A stretch of DNA of 64,000 nt. Origin: JASMTM01 sp046483075. GTDB lineage: Bacteria > Thermotogota > Thermotogae > Petrotogales > Kosmotogaceae. Positions 16,283 to 25,176 of this stretch are shown one piece after another (within the stretch, counting starts at the first letter, position 1; each line of letters starts with the position of its first letter). The notes under the pieces are model-generated. The model worked only from the letters and a program-made list of their open reading frames with translations. It was not told the DNA's origin and did no database searches. Both the position numbers and the translations under genes were made by a program. Location: positions 1 to 64,000 of the forward strand of contig JAWODV010000042.1 in NCBI GenBank assembly GCA_046483075.1, read 5' to 3'.

Positions 16283-17536
16283 TCAAAGATCAGAATTTAT
16301 CAAATTAGCAAAGTATTCCGGAGATACAGGGGCTCCATTTAATTTTCTAGAGTGTTCCGCGGCAAAGGCCATCATATGACTGTGCACAGAATTTTCAAGG
16401 GTCGTTTTGGGAAGATTTCTTTCACCTTTTAGCCAGGAAATAAACTCCTCTATTAATCCATAATCTCCGCCACTATGTCCTCCAAGGACTTCTCCAACTG
16501 GATAATGCATTTTTTCTTTCCCAAATACAGATAGCTCAACATTGCCCGATTCAAGGTCTCCAATAATTTCTCCATGAGAGCCATGAATATTTAAAGTCCT
16601 TGACATTTTTTCCGTGAATGCAGTCAATGTAAAATTGGCAATAACATCATCTTCGAATTTAAAAAAACTTGTTTGATGATCTACAACATCATTATCCGAA
16701 CTGTATACACATCTACCATAAGGACCATATTTCAGTGCTTTTTTTCTTGCCTTAACCGAAGACTCTGTAGAAATTACAGATACTGGCCATCCTGTACCAC
16801 CTTCAAGATATATTTTTAAAGCAGAGTATGGGCAGAATTCTTCAACAGAGCAGTCTAAACATCTTTCTGAAGCGCCTTCAGGTTTGTTTTCTTCTTTAAA
16901 ATAATATAGCTTTCCCTGTGAGATAACCTTTTTGCATTTTCCCCCAGTTAACCAGTGAAGGATATCCGCATCATGACAACTTTTGGTTAAAATTGTTGGT
17001 CCAGACTCCCGTTCCTTTCTCCAGTTACCTCTTACATAACTATGTGCGAAATGAAAATAACCAACTTTTTCCGTTTGCTCTATACCAACTAACTTTCCGA
17101 TCTTTCCTTCATCAATCAGTGATTTCACCATTTTGTAAAAAGGTGTATAGCGCAGTACATGAGCTATAATTACCTTTCCTTTTGTTTCATCGCAGTTCAG
17201 TACTCTAAAAACATCTTCAACAGTTTGTGCTATTGGTTTTTCCAGAAGAACCTTGTAACCCTGTTTTACTGTTTCTATCAAAGGTTCTACATGAAGTCTG
17301 TCGGGTGTAGCAATAATAACTCCATCACTAATCTTACCTTTTGCTAAAAGTTCTTTCCAGTCCTTAAAACACATTTTGCGGTCTATCCCGTATCGATCTG
17401 AAAAACGATCGCGTTTCTTTTCATCCGGTTCTGCAACCGCAATGATCTCGGTGTCTTCCCTTTCATTTAGAAAGCTCCCGTAAGCTTCATAGCCTCTATT
17501 ACCGGCACCAATAATACTAATTGTAATTTTACTCAT
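16283..17536 (-). CDS. Gfo/Idh/MocA-family NAD(P)-dependent oxidoreductase
   Basis: The 417-aa protein has an N-terminal Rossmann fold (ISIIGAGNRGYEAYG), the family motif LLEKPIAQTVEDVFRVL near 90-107 and the C-terminal GFO/IDH sheet domain. A cysteine-rich insert ERCLDCSVEEFCPYSA near 225-240 marks a subgroup seen in sugar and amino-sugar catabolism. The substrate cannot be told. It lies 92 bases upstream of treT, which has its own promoter, and it lacks the proposed ROK site. It may therefore belong to a different regulon. GAGGTGAG precedes the ATG. Confidence 0.85.
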   Translation of the reverse strand: MSKITISIIGAGNRGYEAYGSFLNEREDTEIIAVAEPDEKKRDRFSDRYGIDRKMCFKDWKELLAKGKISDGVIIATPDRLHVEPLIETVKQGYKVLLEKPIAQTVEDVFRVLNCDETKGKVIIAHVLRYTPFYKMVKSLIDEGKIGKLVGIEQTEKVGYFHFAHSYVRGNWRKERESGPTILTKSCHDADILHWLTGGKCKKVISQGKLYYFKEENKPEGASERCLDCSVEEFCPYSALKIYLEGGTGWPVSVISTESSVKARKKALKYGPYGRCVYSSDNDVVDHQTSFFKFEDDVIANFTLTAFTEKMSRTLNIHGSHGEIIGDLESGNVELSVFGKEKMHYPVGEVLGGHSGGDYGLIEEFISWLKGERNLPKTTLENSVHSHMMAFAAEHSRKLNGAPVSPEYFANLINSDL

Positions 17537-17608
17537 AATCTCACCTCTTATATATATATTATACGTTTATTAAATTGAACAGAGAACTTTCTTTCTTATA
17601 AAGGATGT

Positions 17609-17636
17609 TATAATAATTACTGTTAATTAACAGTAA
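17609..17636 (+). promoter_or_regulatory. niaR promoter -10 with palindromic operator
   Basis: TATAAT (17609-17614) is followed at once by a perfect 20-bp palindrome, TTACTGTTAATTAACAGTAA (17617-17636), which covers the expected transcription start. A repressor bound here would block initiation, so autoregulation by NiaR is likely. The -35 is weak. The divergent oxidoreductase promoter (TATAAT near 17555) lies about 60 bases away. Confidence 0.65.
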
Positions 17637-17651
17637 ATAGCAGGTGATTAT

Positions 17652-18161
17652 TTGAACAGAGAACAGCGCCTTCAAAAAATTATTGATATCTTGAACAATA
17701 GTCGAACACCGGTAAGTGGAAATAAACTCACTGAAAAGCTTAATGTGAGTCGTCAAATGATTGTGAAGGACATTAGTTTACTTAGAACTAGAGGTTATGA
17801 AATACGCTCAACCTCTCGAGGTTATATCTATTACTCAAGGAAAAAATTAAGAAAGATGGTTGTGGTTAGCCATGCACCGGAAAGAATAGGAGAAGAACTC
17901 AGACTAATAGTAAATAACCATGGAAGAGTTCTTGATGTAATTGTCGAACACCCAGTTTATGGAGAACTTAAGGGTAGAATTGATGTTGCATCGGTAGAAG
18001 ATGTTTCGCGATTTTTGGCTCGTTTAAGGGGAAGCAACGCATTTCCATTGTTGAAATTATCATCTGAAGGAATACATATGCATACAATTGAAGTGGACAA
18101 TGAGGATCATTTTGACCTTATCCTAAAAAAGCTGGATGAAGCTGGCTTTTTAGTCAAATAA
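17652..18161 (+). CDS. niaR: nicotinate-responsive repressor NiaR (HTH plus 3H domain)
   Basis: NiaR represses NAD-synthesis or niacin-uptake genes when nicotinate is present. The 169-aa protein has an N-terminal HTH_11 winged helix (RLQKIIDILNNSRTPVSGNK). A 3H domain follows with its three conserved histidines in VVSHAPERIGEEL, VEHPVYGEL and GIHMHTIEV. The length equals that of the Thermotoga homologue. It starts at TTG with CAGGTGA upstream. Thirty bases later comes a permease gene, giving a niaR-niaP pair. Confidence 0.9.
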   Translation: MNREQRLQKIIDILNNSRTPVSGNKLTEKLNVSRQMIVKDISLLRTRGYEIRSTSRGYIYYSRKKLRKMVVVSHAPERIGEELRLIVNNHGRVLDVIVEHPVYGELKGRIDVASVEDVSRFLARLRGSNAFPLLKLSSEGIHMHTIEVDNEDHFDLILKKLDEAGFLVK

Positions 18162-18190
18162 TATACAACTCATAATTATGAGGTGATACA

Positions 18191-19474
18191 GTGATAATTG
18201 ATGAAGTAATAAGCAAATACCTTACTAAAAAGCAGCAAAGGAAATTATTGTTGTTAACGTCTTTACAGTGGATGGCAGTAGCAGCAGGCGTTATGATCCT
18301 GCCTCTCACTCTACCATCGATAATATCCGATATTCCAGGTGGATCAGAAATGCAGGGCACAGTGGCAAGTTCTGTATTCATGGGAATGCTAATTGGCGCT
18401 CTGATTTCCGGTATCTTTTCTGACAGGTTTGGAAGAAAAATTACAAACATAGCTTTTTTACTAAATGCAATAGTTTTTACATTCTTGAGCGGCATGTCTG
18501 GAAGTGCAACTCAATTTGCAGTTTACAGATTGCTTTCTGGAATAGGCTTTGGTGGACTATTACCTGTTGTCAATGCTTATATGTCAGAATTCAGTCCTAT
18601 AAAAAATCGCGGAAGATACCTTACCCTTCTTGAATCAAGCTGGGCAATAGGAAGTATTATGATAGGTTTATTTTCTGTATTAACTGTTGATTCTATTGGA
18701 TGGAGACCTTCATATTTTGTACTTGCTGGTTACAGTTTGCTACTGCTTTTTATAGCTTTTATGCTTCCTGAAAGTCCCAAGTTTGCCTACATAAAAGGCG
18801 GGAAACAGGCACTTGAAAAAGTACTTAATAAAAATATTGAAGAAAATATTGAGATGCATGAACCAAGAAAGACACCTTTATTGCAGTTGTTAAAGGGCAA
18901 ATATCTGACAAGAACAATAATGATCTGGTTAGCGTGGTTTAGCGTGAGTTTTTCTTACTATGGGATTTTTACCTGGGCACCAAAGTTATTTGAAGCGAAA
19001 GGTCTCTCAGCAGTATCAGCTTCATGGTATACATTTTTCATGTTGATAATGCAGCTACCCGGTTATCTTTTTGCTACATACCTCATCGATAAAGTCGGCA
19101 GAAAGAAAACAGGAATCTTTTTCTTTGCTGGTACGGGAATTGCGATTCTCTTACTACTATTTGTTAATACCCAGTCACTTTTATTTATTTTCGCTGTCGT
19201 AATGTCAATATTCAACATGGGAGCCTGGGGATTAGTTTACGCCTATACTCCAGAATTATACCCTACTGAAATGAGATCCAGCGCAAATGGGACCTCGGGA
19301 GTAATGGCCCGTATATCGGGAATAATCGCACCTTATTTCACTGCTAGCTTAATGGTCCTCGGGAATGTATTTGGAATAACCACAATAACACTCACAATAA
19401 TGTTTGTTATGTTACTTACTGCCTTCTTCTTTTCTAAATTTGGAATTGAGACAATGGACAAAGCTATTGAATAA
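18191..19474 (+). CDS. niaP: MFS transporter, probable niacin permease
   Basis: The 427-aa protein of the major facilitator superfamily has 12 hydrophobic segments. The loop motif GIFSDRFGRKITN lies between helices 2 and 3, and RLLSGIGFGGLLPV in helix 4. The repeat loop DKVGRKKTG is in the second half, with a TPELYPTEMRSSANG signature. Context decides the substrate: it follows niaR directly, and NiaP permeases are classic NiaR targets. Without that neighbour I could only say sugar/acid MFS porter. It starts at GTG with GAGGTGA upstream. Confidence 0.75.
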   Translation: MIIDEVISKYLTKKQQRKLLLLTSLQWMAVAAGVMILPLTLPSIISDIPGGSEMQGTVASSVFMGMLIGALISGIFSDRFGRKITNIAFLLNAIVFTFLSGMSGSATQFAVYRLLSGIGFGGLLPVVNAYMSEFSPIKNRGRYLTLLESSWAIGSIMIGLFSVLTVDSIGWRPSYFVLAGYSLLLLFIAFMLPESPKFAYIKGGKQALEKVLNKNIEENIEMHEPRKTPLLQLLKGKYLTRTIMIWLAWFSVSFSYYGIFTWAPKLFEAKGLSAVSASWYTFFMLIMQLPGYLFATYLIDKVGRKKTGIFFFAGTGIAILLLLFVNTQSLLFIFAVVMSIFNMGAWGLVYAYTPELYPTEMRSSANGTSGVMARISGIIAPYFTASLMVLGNVFGITTITLTIMFVMLLTAFFFSKFGIETMDKAIE

Positions 19475-19488
19475 TTAAAGTCCTTTCA

Positions 19489-19520
19489 AAAAAAACAGGC
19501 AACTAATCGCCTGTTTTTTT
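19489..19520. terminator. bidirectional terminator between niaP and leuS
   Basis: AAAAAAACAGGC pairs with GCCTGTTTTTTT across an 8-base loop. The A-run and T-run make it a good rho-independent terminator for both convergent genes. Confidence 0.85.
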
Positions 19521-19532
19521 ACTTTTATAATG

Positions 19533-21908
19533 TTATTTCACAATGATATTCATTATCTTATCTTTTATATAAATCACCTTAATAATATTTTTCCCTTCAA
19601 TGTACTTTCTCAACCTCTGGTCTTTTTGAGCTTTCTCAAGTATTTCTTCCTGTTCGGCATCTTTGTTTACTTCTACCTTACCTCTCAGCTTTCCATTTAA
19701 TTGAACGGGCACTTCAATTGTAGCAATCTCCTTATATTTATCATATCCTTTGGGAAATCCAGAATCAAGTATCGTGCCTCTTCCACCTTTCATTTCATGA
19801 ATTTCCTCGCTGATAAATGGCGCAAAGGGAGAAAGCAATTTCGCAAGATCCAGAATTATTTTTCTTTCAATGCACTTTTCTTTTGTGGCTTCATTTATGA
19901 ATTCCATAATTGCTGCTACAGCAGTATTATATTTTATGTTTTCTAATGAATACCTTACTTTATCTACAGTTTCAGCCATTTTTATTTTTAGCTCAACTGA
20001 ACTTTCACTTTCCGGCATATTTGCCACTTCCCAGACCCTATTTAAGAATCTTTTTGTGGCGTCCATTCCACTATCTCTAAAATCGCCACCTTCTAAAAAA
20101 TTCCCCATAAACATCAAATATGTCCTCAAAACATCAACACCATGTGTATCAAAATAGTCATTAGGATTAACCGTATTGCCCTTTGATTTACTCATTTTCT
20201 GACCATCTTTTATGATCAAACCGTGACCTCTAAATGATTTAAAAGGTTCTTCAAAGGGTAAGTATCCTAAATCATTAAGTGCCATCGTAATAAATCTAGA
20301 ATACATAAGATGTAGATTTGCATGTTCATTGCCTCCGATATACATATCAACAGGCAGCCATTTTTTTATCAGCTCTGGATCAAAGGGTTTTTCAGAATTT
20401 CTTGGTGAAACATATCTAAGAAAATACCATGCAGAATCCAGGAAATTATCACTAACATCCGTTTCCCTTTTGGCAGGTCCTCTGCATTTGGGACAGGTGG
20501 TGTTCACAAAATCTTCATTTCGTGCAAGAGGTGCCAACCCACTTCCGTCAGGTATGAAATCTTCAGTTTCGGGAAGTCTAACAGGCAATTCCTCCTCCGG
20601 AACCGGTACTGTACCACATTTTTCACAGTACACTACTGGTATGGGAGGTCCCCAGTAACGCTGCCTTGAAACGCACCAATCATGCAAATGGTAATTTACT
20701 GTTTTTTTCATGTATTCACTAACTTCATCTACTTTTTCAATAAAATCTTCACTCTTCCATCCAGAATACTCTTCACTGTTTATCATGATTCCCTTTTCTG
20801 TATATGGAAGGCTTTCCTCATCACAGTCAATAACCTGTTTTATTTCAAGTCCATATTTATTCGCAAAATCATAGTCCCTTTCATCATGAGCGGGAACAGC
20901 CATAACAGCACCAGTACCATATTCTGCCAGTACATAATCACCAATCCATATGGGAAGCTTTTTACCGGTTAGTGGATGAATTGCAAAACTTCCAGTAAAC
21001 ATACCCTTCTTTGAACGTGTAATCGATGTTCGTTCAGCTTCATCCATCTTGTTCACCCGTTCAATAAATTCATTAAATTCTTTTCTTCTGTCTTCAGCAA
21101 TAATTTCCTTCGTGTATCTATACTCAGGAGCAAGCACAAGATAGGTAACTCCATATATTGTATCCGGTCTTGTTGTAAAGGTTTCTATTTCAAAATTCCG
21201 GTTCTCCAGGTGAAAAACAACAGTTGCACCTTCAGATCTACCAATCCAGCTTTTTTGAATATTCTTTGTTACCTCAGTCCAATCAAGCTTTTCTAAATTA
21301 TCAAGCAATTTATCCGCATATTTTGTTATCTTAAAAAACCACTGACTCATTTCCTTTTTCTGTATTTCAGTATCACATCGTTCACATTTTCCATCGATTA
21401 CCTGTTCATCTGCCAAAACAGTCTTACATGACGGACACCAGTTAACCCTGGAACTTATTTTTTCAGCAAGTCCTGCTTCAAATAATTTTACAAATATCCA
21501 TTGTGTCCATTTGTAATATTCCGGAGAAGAAGTTATTACCTCGCTAGACCAATCAAAGATATTCCCTATCTTTTTCAGCTGTTCATCTCTGAAATATTCT
21601 ATACTTTCTGGAGTCAGTTCAAAGGGATTTTTACCAACCTTTAATGCATAATTCTCGCTGTGAATGCCAAAGGCATCAAAACCTATTGGCTCATACACGT
21701 CATATCCTTGAAGTTTCATGTATCTACCGAAAACATCTGATCCAATAAACGAATACATATTTCCTATATGCAAACCAGACGCTGAAGGATATGGAAACAT
21801 CATCAAATTATAAAAGGGTTTATTTGATTTATCTAAATTTACTTTGAAGTAATCATTTTTCTCATATCTATCAATCCATTTTCGTTCAACTCTCTTGAAA
21901 TCGTACAT
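19533..21908 (-). CDS. leuS: leucyl-tRNA synthetase
   Basis: This class I synthetase charges tRNA-Leu. The 791-aa protein has PYPSASGLHIGN (HIGH motif, ~42-53), the zinc cysteines CPSCKTVLADEQVIDGKCERC, and the CP1 editing domain with TTRPDTIYGVTY and the aspartate region AVPAHDERD. KMSKSKGN follows DGQ directly, so the leucine-specific insertion of many bacterial enzymes is absent, which explains the shortness. The ATG at 21908 has GAGGAGG six bases upstream; the ATG six bases earlier touches that site and is rejected. Confidence 0.96.
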   Translation of the reverse strand: MYDFKRVERKWIDRYEKNDYFKVNLDKSNKPFYNLMMFPYPSASGLHIGNMYSFIGSDVFGRYMKLQGYDVYEPIGFDAFGIHSENYALKVGKNPFELTPESIEYFRDEQLKKIGNIFDWSSEVITSSPEYYKWTQWIFVKLFEAGLAEKISSRVNWCPSCKTVLADEQVIDGKCERCDTEIQKKEMSQWFFKITKYADKLLDNLEKLDWTEVTKNIQKSWIGRSEGATVVFHLENRNFEIETFTTRPDTIYGVTYLVLAPEYRYTKEIIAEDRRKEFNEFIERVNKMDEAERTSITRSKKGMFTGSFAIHPLTGKKLPIWIGDYVLAEYGTGAVMAVPAHDERDYDFANKYGLEIKQVIDCDEESLPYTEKGIMINSEEYSGWKSEDFIEKVDEVSEYMKKTVNYHLHDWCVSRQRYWGPPIPVVYCEKCGTVPVPEEELPVRLPETEDFIPDGSGLAPLARNEDFVNTTCPKCRGPAKRETDVSDNFLDSAWYFLRYVSPRNSEKPFDPELIKKWLPVDMYIGGNEHANLHLMYSRFITMALNDLGYLPFEEPFKSFRGHGLIIKDGQKMSKSKGNTVNPNDYFDTHGVDVLRTYLMFMGNFLEGGDFRDSGMDATKRFLNRVWEVANMPESESSVELKIKMAETVDKVRYSLENIKYNTAVAAIMEFINEATKEKCIERKIILDLAKLLSPFAPFISEEIHEMKGGRGTILDSGFPKGYDKYKEIATIEVPVQLNGKLRGKVEVNKDAEQEEILEKAQKDQRLRKYIEGKNIIKVIYIKDKIMNIIVK

Positions 21909-22085
21909 AAACATCCTCCTCAACGAGCTACTGCCTTGAACATATGACCTTTTCAGAATTATATCATAGTTAAAAAATTCAGGAGAAATTTAAATCTCAT
22001 CAGTTGATGAATCTTTGTATAAACCACTATAATAAAAGCCTCGCTAAGCGAGGCTAAGTTGGGGATGGAAATGATATTCTCTTAA

Positions 22086-22161
22086 TGGTGGCGAGGGACA
22101 GAATCGAACTGTCGACACACGGATTTTCAGTCCGCTGCTCTACCGGCTGAGCTACCTCGCC
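22086..22161 (-). tRNA. tRNA-Phe (GAA)
   Basis: A 76-nt cloverleaf with acceptor GGCGAGG/CCTCGCC, anticodon loop CTGAAAA (GAA at 22128-22126), T-arm GTTCGATTC and encoded CCA. It is last of three tRNAs on the minus strand. Confidence 0.97.
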
Positions 22162-22169
22162 AACTGAAC

Positions 22170-22244
22170 TGGTGGAAGCGACAGGGTTCGAACCTGTGAC
22201 CTCTTGCTTGTAAGGCAAGCGCTCTCCCGCTGAGCTACGCTTCC
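22170..22244 (-). tRNA. tRNA-Val (TAC)
   Basis: A 75-nt cloverleaf with acceptor GGAAGCG/CGCTTCC, anticodon loop CTTACAA (TAC), T-loop GTTCGAACC and encoded CCA. It lies eight bases from tRNA-Phe. Confidence 0.97.
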
Positions 22245-22250
22245 ACCCTT

Positions 22251-22326
22251 TGGCGCTCCCAAGGGGATTTGAACCCCTGCCGCCGGCTTGAAAGGCCAGT
22301 GTCCTAGACCGCTAGACGATGGGAGC
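22251..22326 (-). tRNA. tRNA-Glu (TTC)
   Basis: A 76-nt cloverleaf with acceptor GCTCCCA/TGGGAGC, discriminator G, anticodon loop CTTTCAA (TTC), T-loop GTTCAAATC and encoded CCA. It is first in the tRNA transcript. Confidence 0.97.
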
Positions 22327-22344
22327 CAAAAGGCACTGATAATT

Positions 22345-22373
22345 ATCATACACTAAAATAAGATCACGGTCAA
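22345..22373 (-). promoter_or_regulatory. promoter of the Glu-Val-Phe tRNA operon
   Basis: On the minus strand, TTGACC (22373-22368) and TATGAT (22350-22345) are separated by 17 bp, about 18 bases before tRNA-Glu. The -35 and spacing are the same as at the SRP RNA promoter, consistent with strong stable-RNA promoters. Confidence 0.8.
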
Positions 22374-22473
22374 GAGGTTTTGCTTTATTTGCACTTTTTA
22401 ACCATCAGATGAATACAGGGCTTAGATGAAATTTGTTGTTCGTGATAGAATTTCTTTGAAGGGAGTGATCTCA

Positions 22474-23130
22474 TTGCCCATAGACTTTAGGATGACCAAA
22501 AAAGGACTTATTTTGCTTATTGAATCGTATAATTCAATTGATTCTTTAAAGCAAGAAATAATGCGGAAATTCAGTGACGCTAGTGATTTCTTTTCTGAAG
22601 GTGATGAAATATCACTAATGCTTACCCAGGACACGAGCAAACCTGATGATATCGTTAGAATCGTATCATTGCTCAACAGTATGGGCTTACGTGTAAAAGA
22701 CATTCTCGTTGGTGATCTGGATCAAACCGAAGTGAATGTTGGACAAAGATACGATCTGGTTAAAGAGAAAGTAACTGAAGTTAGGGGTGCACAGGTTATA
22801 AAAAGAAATCTCCGCTCAGGTCAGATTGTTGTCCATAATTACGATGTTTTTCTAATTGGTAACATGAATCCTGGTGCAGAGATTATCGCAGGTGGTAGTG
22901 TCATAATCTTTGGTAGTGCCCGTGGAGTATTAAGAGCCGGTTACTCTGTTGGTGAAGGCGCTATAATAGCTGCCCTTGATCTCAAACCTTCATTAATACA
23001 AATCGCTGGAAATATTTCACAGGGAAGTGACTTTTTTAATGTTCCTGCTGTTGCACATATAAGGACAGGACGTATAGTTGTTGAAGAATACGAAAATGTA
23101 AGATTTGAAACAAAGGAGGGAACGTTTTGA
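22474..23130 (+). CDS. minC: septum site-determining protein MinC
   Basis: MinC inhibits FtsZ assembly away from midcell. From the TTG at 22474 it is 218 aa. The N-terminal domain starts PIDFRMTKKGLILLI, matching the start of the Thermotoga protein, and the C-terminal beta-helix dimer domain has VIKRNLRSGQIVVHNYDVFLIGNMNPGAEI and related repeats. GGGAG lies eight bases before the TTG. An ATG at 22426 would add 16 residues without a ribosome site. No minD or minE is adjacent. It heads a 20-gene run and overlaps the next gene by four bases. Confidence 0.9.
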   Translation: MPIDFRMTKKGLILLIESYNSIDSLKQEIMRKFSDASDFFSEGDEISLMLTQDTSKPDDIVRIVSLLNSMGLRVKDILVGDLDQTEVNVGQRYDLVKEKVTEVRGAQVIKRNLRSGQIVVHNYDVFLIGNMNPGAEIIAGGSVIIFGSARGVLRAGYSVGEGAIIAALDLKPSLIQIAGNISQGSDFFNVPAVAHIRTGRIVVEEYENVRFETKEGTF

Positions 23131-24146
23131 AGACTTCTGATTTACTAATGCAACTTTCAAATGCTTTCGGCCCTGTTGGGTATGAAGAAGAGGCAATCGA
23201 TGTCATTAAGAAGAGTATTAACCCCTTCGTAAATGAAATCTATGTTGATAACATTGGAAATTTGATTGCCCATAAAAAAGGTTCGGGAAAAAAGCTTGCC
23301 TTTTTCACCCATATGGATGAGATCGCTCTTGTTATCTCTTCAATTGATGACAAAGGTTATGCAAGATTTGATACCATGGGCGGAATTGACCCAAAAATCC
23401 TAATTGCACAAAGAGTAAAAATCAAATCCCGCGATGGCAAAATAAGAACAGGAATAATAGGAATGCTTGCCCCTCATCTTCAAAAAAGAGAAACCAGAAA
23501 GGATGTTCCACATTACGATGATTTGTTCATTGACGTTTCTATGAATTCTGACCATGAAAAAGTAAACGTTGGTGATCTTGCAGTTGTTGATATTAAATCA
23601 TATCAGGTTAATAACAAAGTAATCGGAAAAGCACTTGATGATCGTGCTTGCTGTGCAATATCCATACTTTTGGCCAGTCAACTCGACAAATTTTCTTCAG
23701 TTCCTGACCTTTACTTCGTATTCACAACAAGAGAAGAAGTCGGGGGACTTGGAGCACAGGTTGCTTCACAGATTATTCAACCTGATCTGGCAGTGGTTAT
23801 GGATGTAACCCAGGACAACAAAGAAACAGGCATTTCCATAGGAAAAGGGCCTGTTCTTGGTGTTGGAGGACCAATTGTCAACAAAGCATATTATAAAGAC
23901 TTAAAAAGAACTGCAAAAGAAAAAAATGTTCAGATACAATACGAATGCACACCAGGACGATCCGGAACAGATGCTGATAATGTTCAAATAGCAGGTAAAG
24001 GTGTGCCAACGCTATTACTCTCCATTCCTCAAAAACATATGCATTCTCCGGTTGAAGTCATAGAACCTAAAGATATTGAAGAAGCTGTTCGATTACTTGA
24101 AGCATTTTCAGTATCATTTAAAGAAGGTGAAAACAATGAAGTTTAG
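23127..24146 (+). CDS. M42-family glutamyl/leucyl aminopeptidase, copy 1
   Basis: This is a cobalt/zinc aminopeptidase of the tetrahedral (TET) type, often misnamed endoglucanase. The 339-aa protein keeps all metal and catalytic residues: THMDE, ALDDRACC, TTREEVGGLG, VVMDVTQD and KHMHSPVE. It overlaps minC by four bases and the next M42 gene by eleven. It is the first of three different M42 paralogues in a row, an order also known from Thermotoga behind minC. Confidence 0.92.
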   Translation: MKTSDLLMQLSNAFGPVGYEEEAIDVIKKSINPFVNEIYVDNIGNLIAHKKGSGKKLAFFTHMDEIALVISSIDDKGYARFDTMGGIDPKILIAQRVKIKSRDGKIRTGIIGMLAPHLQKRETRKDVPHYDDLFIDVSMNSDHEKVNVGDLAVVDIKSYQVNNKVIGKALDDRACCAISILLASQLDKFSSVPDLYFVFTTREEVGGLGAQVASQIIQPDLAVVMDVTQDNKETGISIGKGPVLGVGGPIVNKAYYKDLKRTAKEKNVQIQYECTPGRSGTDADNVQIAGKGVPTLLLSIPQKHMHSPVEVIEPKDIEEAVRLLEAFSVSFKEGENNEV

Positions 24147-25176
24147 AAGATTAAAAAAACTCACTGAATTATATGGTATTTCGGGATTTGAAGAACCTGT
24201 AGTTGAATTTATTGAAAATGAAATAAAGGATATTGCTGATGAATACTGGAAGGATAATGTAGGGAATCTAATTGCTCTGAAAAAGGGTAAGAAAAAAAGT
24301 AAACGCAGATTAATGCTTCTTGCCCATATGGATGAAGTTGGCCTTATGGTAAAAAAAATAAATAAGGACGGAACCCTTGCATTAACCAATATTGGTGGCG
24401 TTGATCCCCGTGTTGTAATGGGAAAAAAAGTAAAAGTTGGTGAAGATCTAAAGGATGGAATAATTGGTTTTAAAGCAATACATGAACAAAAAAGAGAAGA
24501 GATTCTTAAAAGCCCAAAATACAGTGATTTATGTGTTTATGCAGGATATGAAAAGGATGAAGAAGCAAAATCCGAGTTCAATATAGGAGATCCTGTTTTC
24601 TTCGATACTAAATACAAGGAAATTGGTGAATATGCTGTTGGGAAAGCCTTTGATGATAGGAATGGTTGTGAGGTACTCATAAAAATACTGGAATATCTTC
24701 AGGAAAATCCTGTAGATTATGATGTATATTTTTCCTGGGTAGTTCAGGAAGAAGTAGGACTTAGAGGAAGTGGTGTTGCTGCTTCACAAATAGAGCCTGA
24801 TTCTGCCATTATATTTGAGGGTACAACAGCAGGTGATAATCCTGAACTTGCTGAAAGTAGATGGGCAGCACAAATTGGTAAGGGTCCAGTTTTAACTTAC
24901 GCTCATGGCTTTCTTGTATTAAACAAAAAAATCTTTGATGTGATCAAAGAAACCGCAAAACAACACAATATTCCTCATCAGTTCAAAGGCAGAACAGCAG
25001 GCGGCACTGATGCAGCGAGATTGGCAAGAACCTTGAGAGGTATTCCTGCTGGTGTTATATCTACTTCAGCAAGGTATATTCATTCACCCATGTGTTTGAT
25101 GAGTCTAAAGGATTTTGAAAATACAATTAAACTGGGCAAAACTCTCATAACTGAAGGGAAGGTGTTTAACAAATGA
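24136..25176 (+). CDS. M42-family aminopeptidase, copy 2
   Basis: The 346-aa protein has HMDEVGL, AFDDRNGC, VQEEVGLRG, IIFEGTTAGD and RYIHSPMC. The metal ligand that is Asp in its neighbours is Glu here, a known variation between M42 subtypes. The ATG at 24136 (AGAAGGTG upstream) starts inside the previous gene; an upstream in-frame ATG at 24076 has no ribosome site. It is clearly divergent from copies 1 and 3, so subunit mixing or different peptide specificities are likely. Confidence 0.92.
   Translation: MKFRRLKKLTELYGISGFEEPVVEFIENEIKDIADEYWKDNVGNLIALKKGKKKSKRRLMLLAHMDEVGLMVKKINKDGTLALTNIGGVDPRVVMGKKVKVGEDLKDGIIGFKAIHEQKREEILKSPKYSDLCVYAGYEKDEEAKSEFNIGDPVFFDTKYKEIGEYAVGKAFDDRNGCEVLIKILEYLQENPVDYDVYFSWVVQEEVGLRGSGVAASQIEPDSAIIFEGTTAGDNPELAESRWAAQIGKGPVLTYAHGFLVLNKKIFDVIKETAKQHNIPHQFKGRTAGGTDAARLARTLRGIPAGVISTSARYIHSPMCLMSLKDFENTIKLGKTLITEGKVFNK

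Noticed and set aside
21909..22085. T-box or other riboswitch before leuS
   Set aside because: No T-box core or specifier hairpin is seen in the leader of leuS, and the tRNA genes begin about 180 bases away.
22152..22349. Open frame of 65 codons across the tRNA cluster
   Set aside because: It overlaps tRNA-Val and tRNA-Glu, which are complete cloverleaves.
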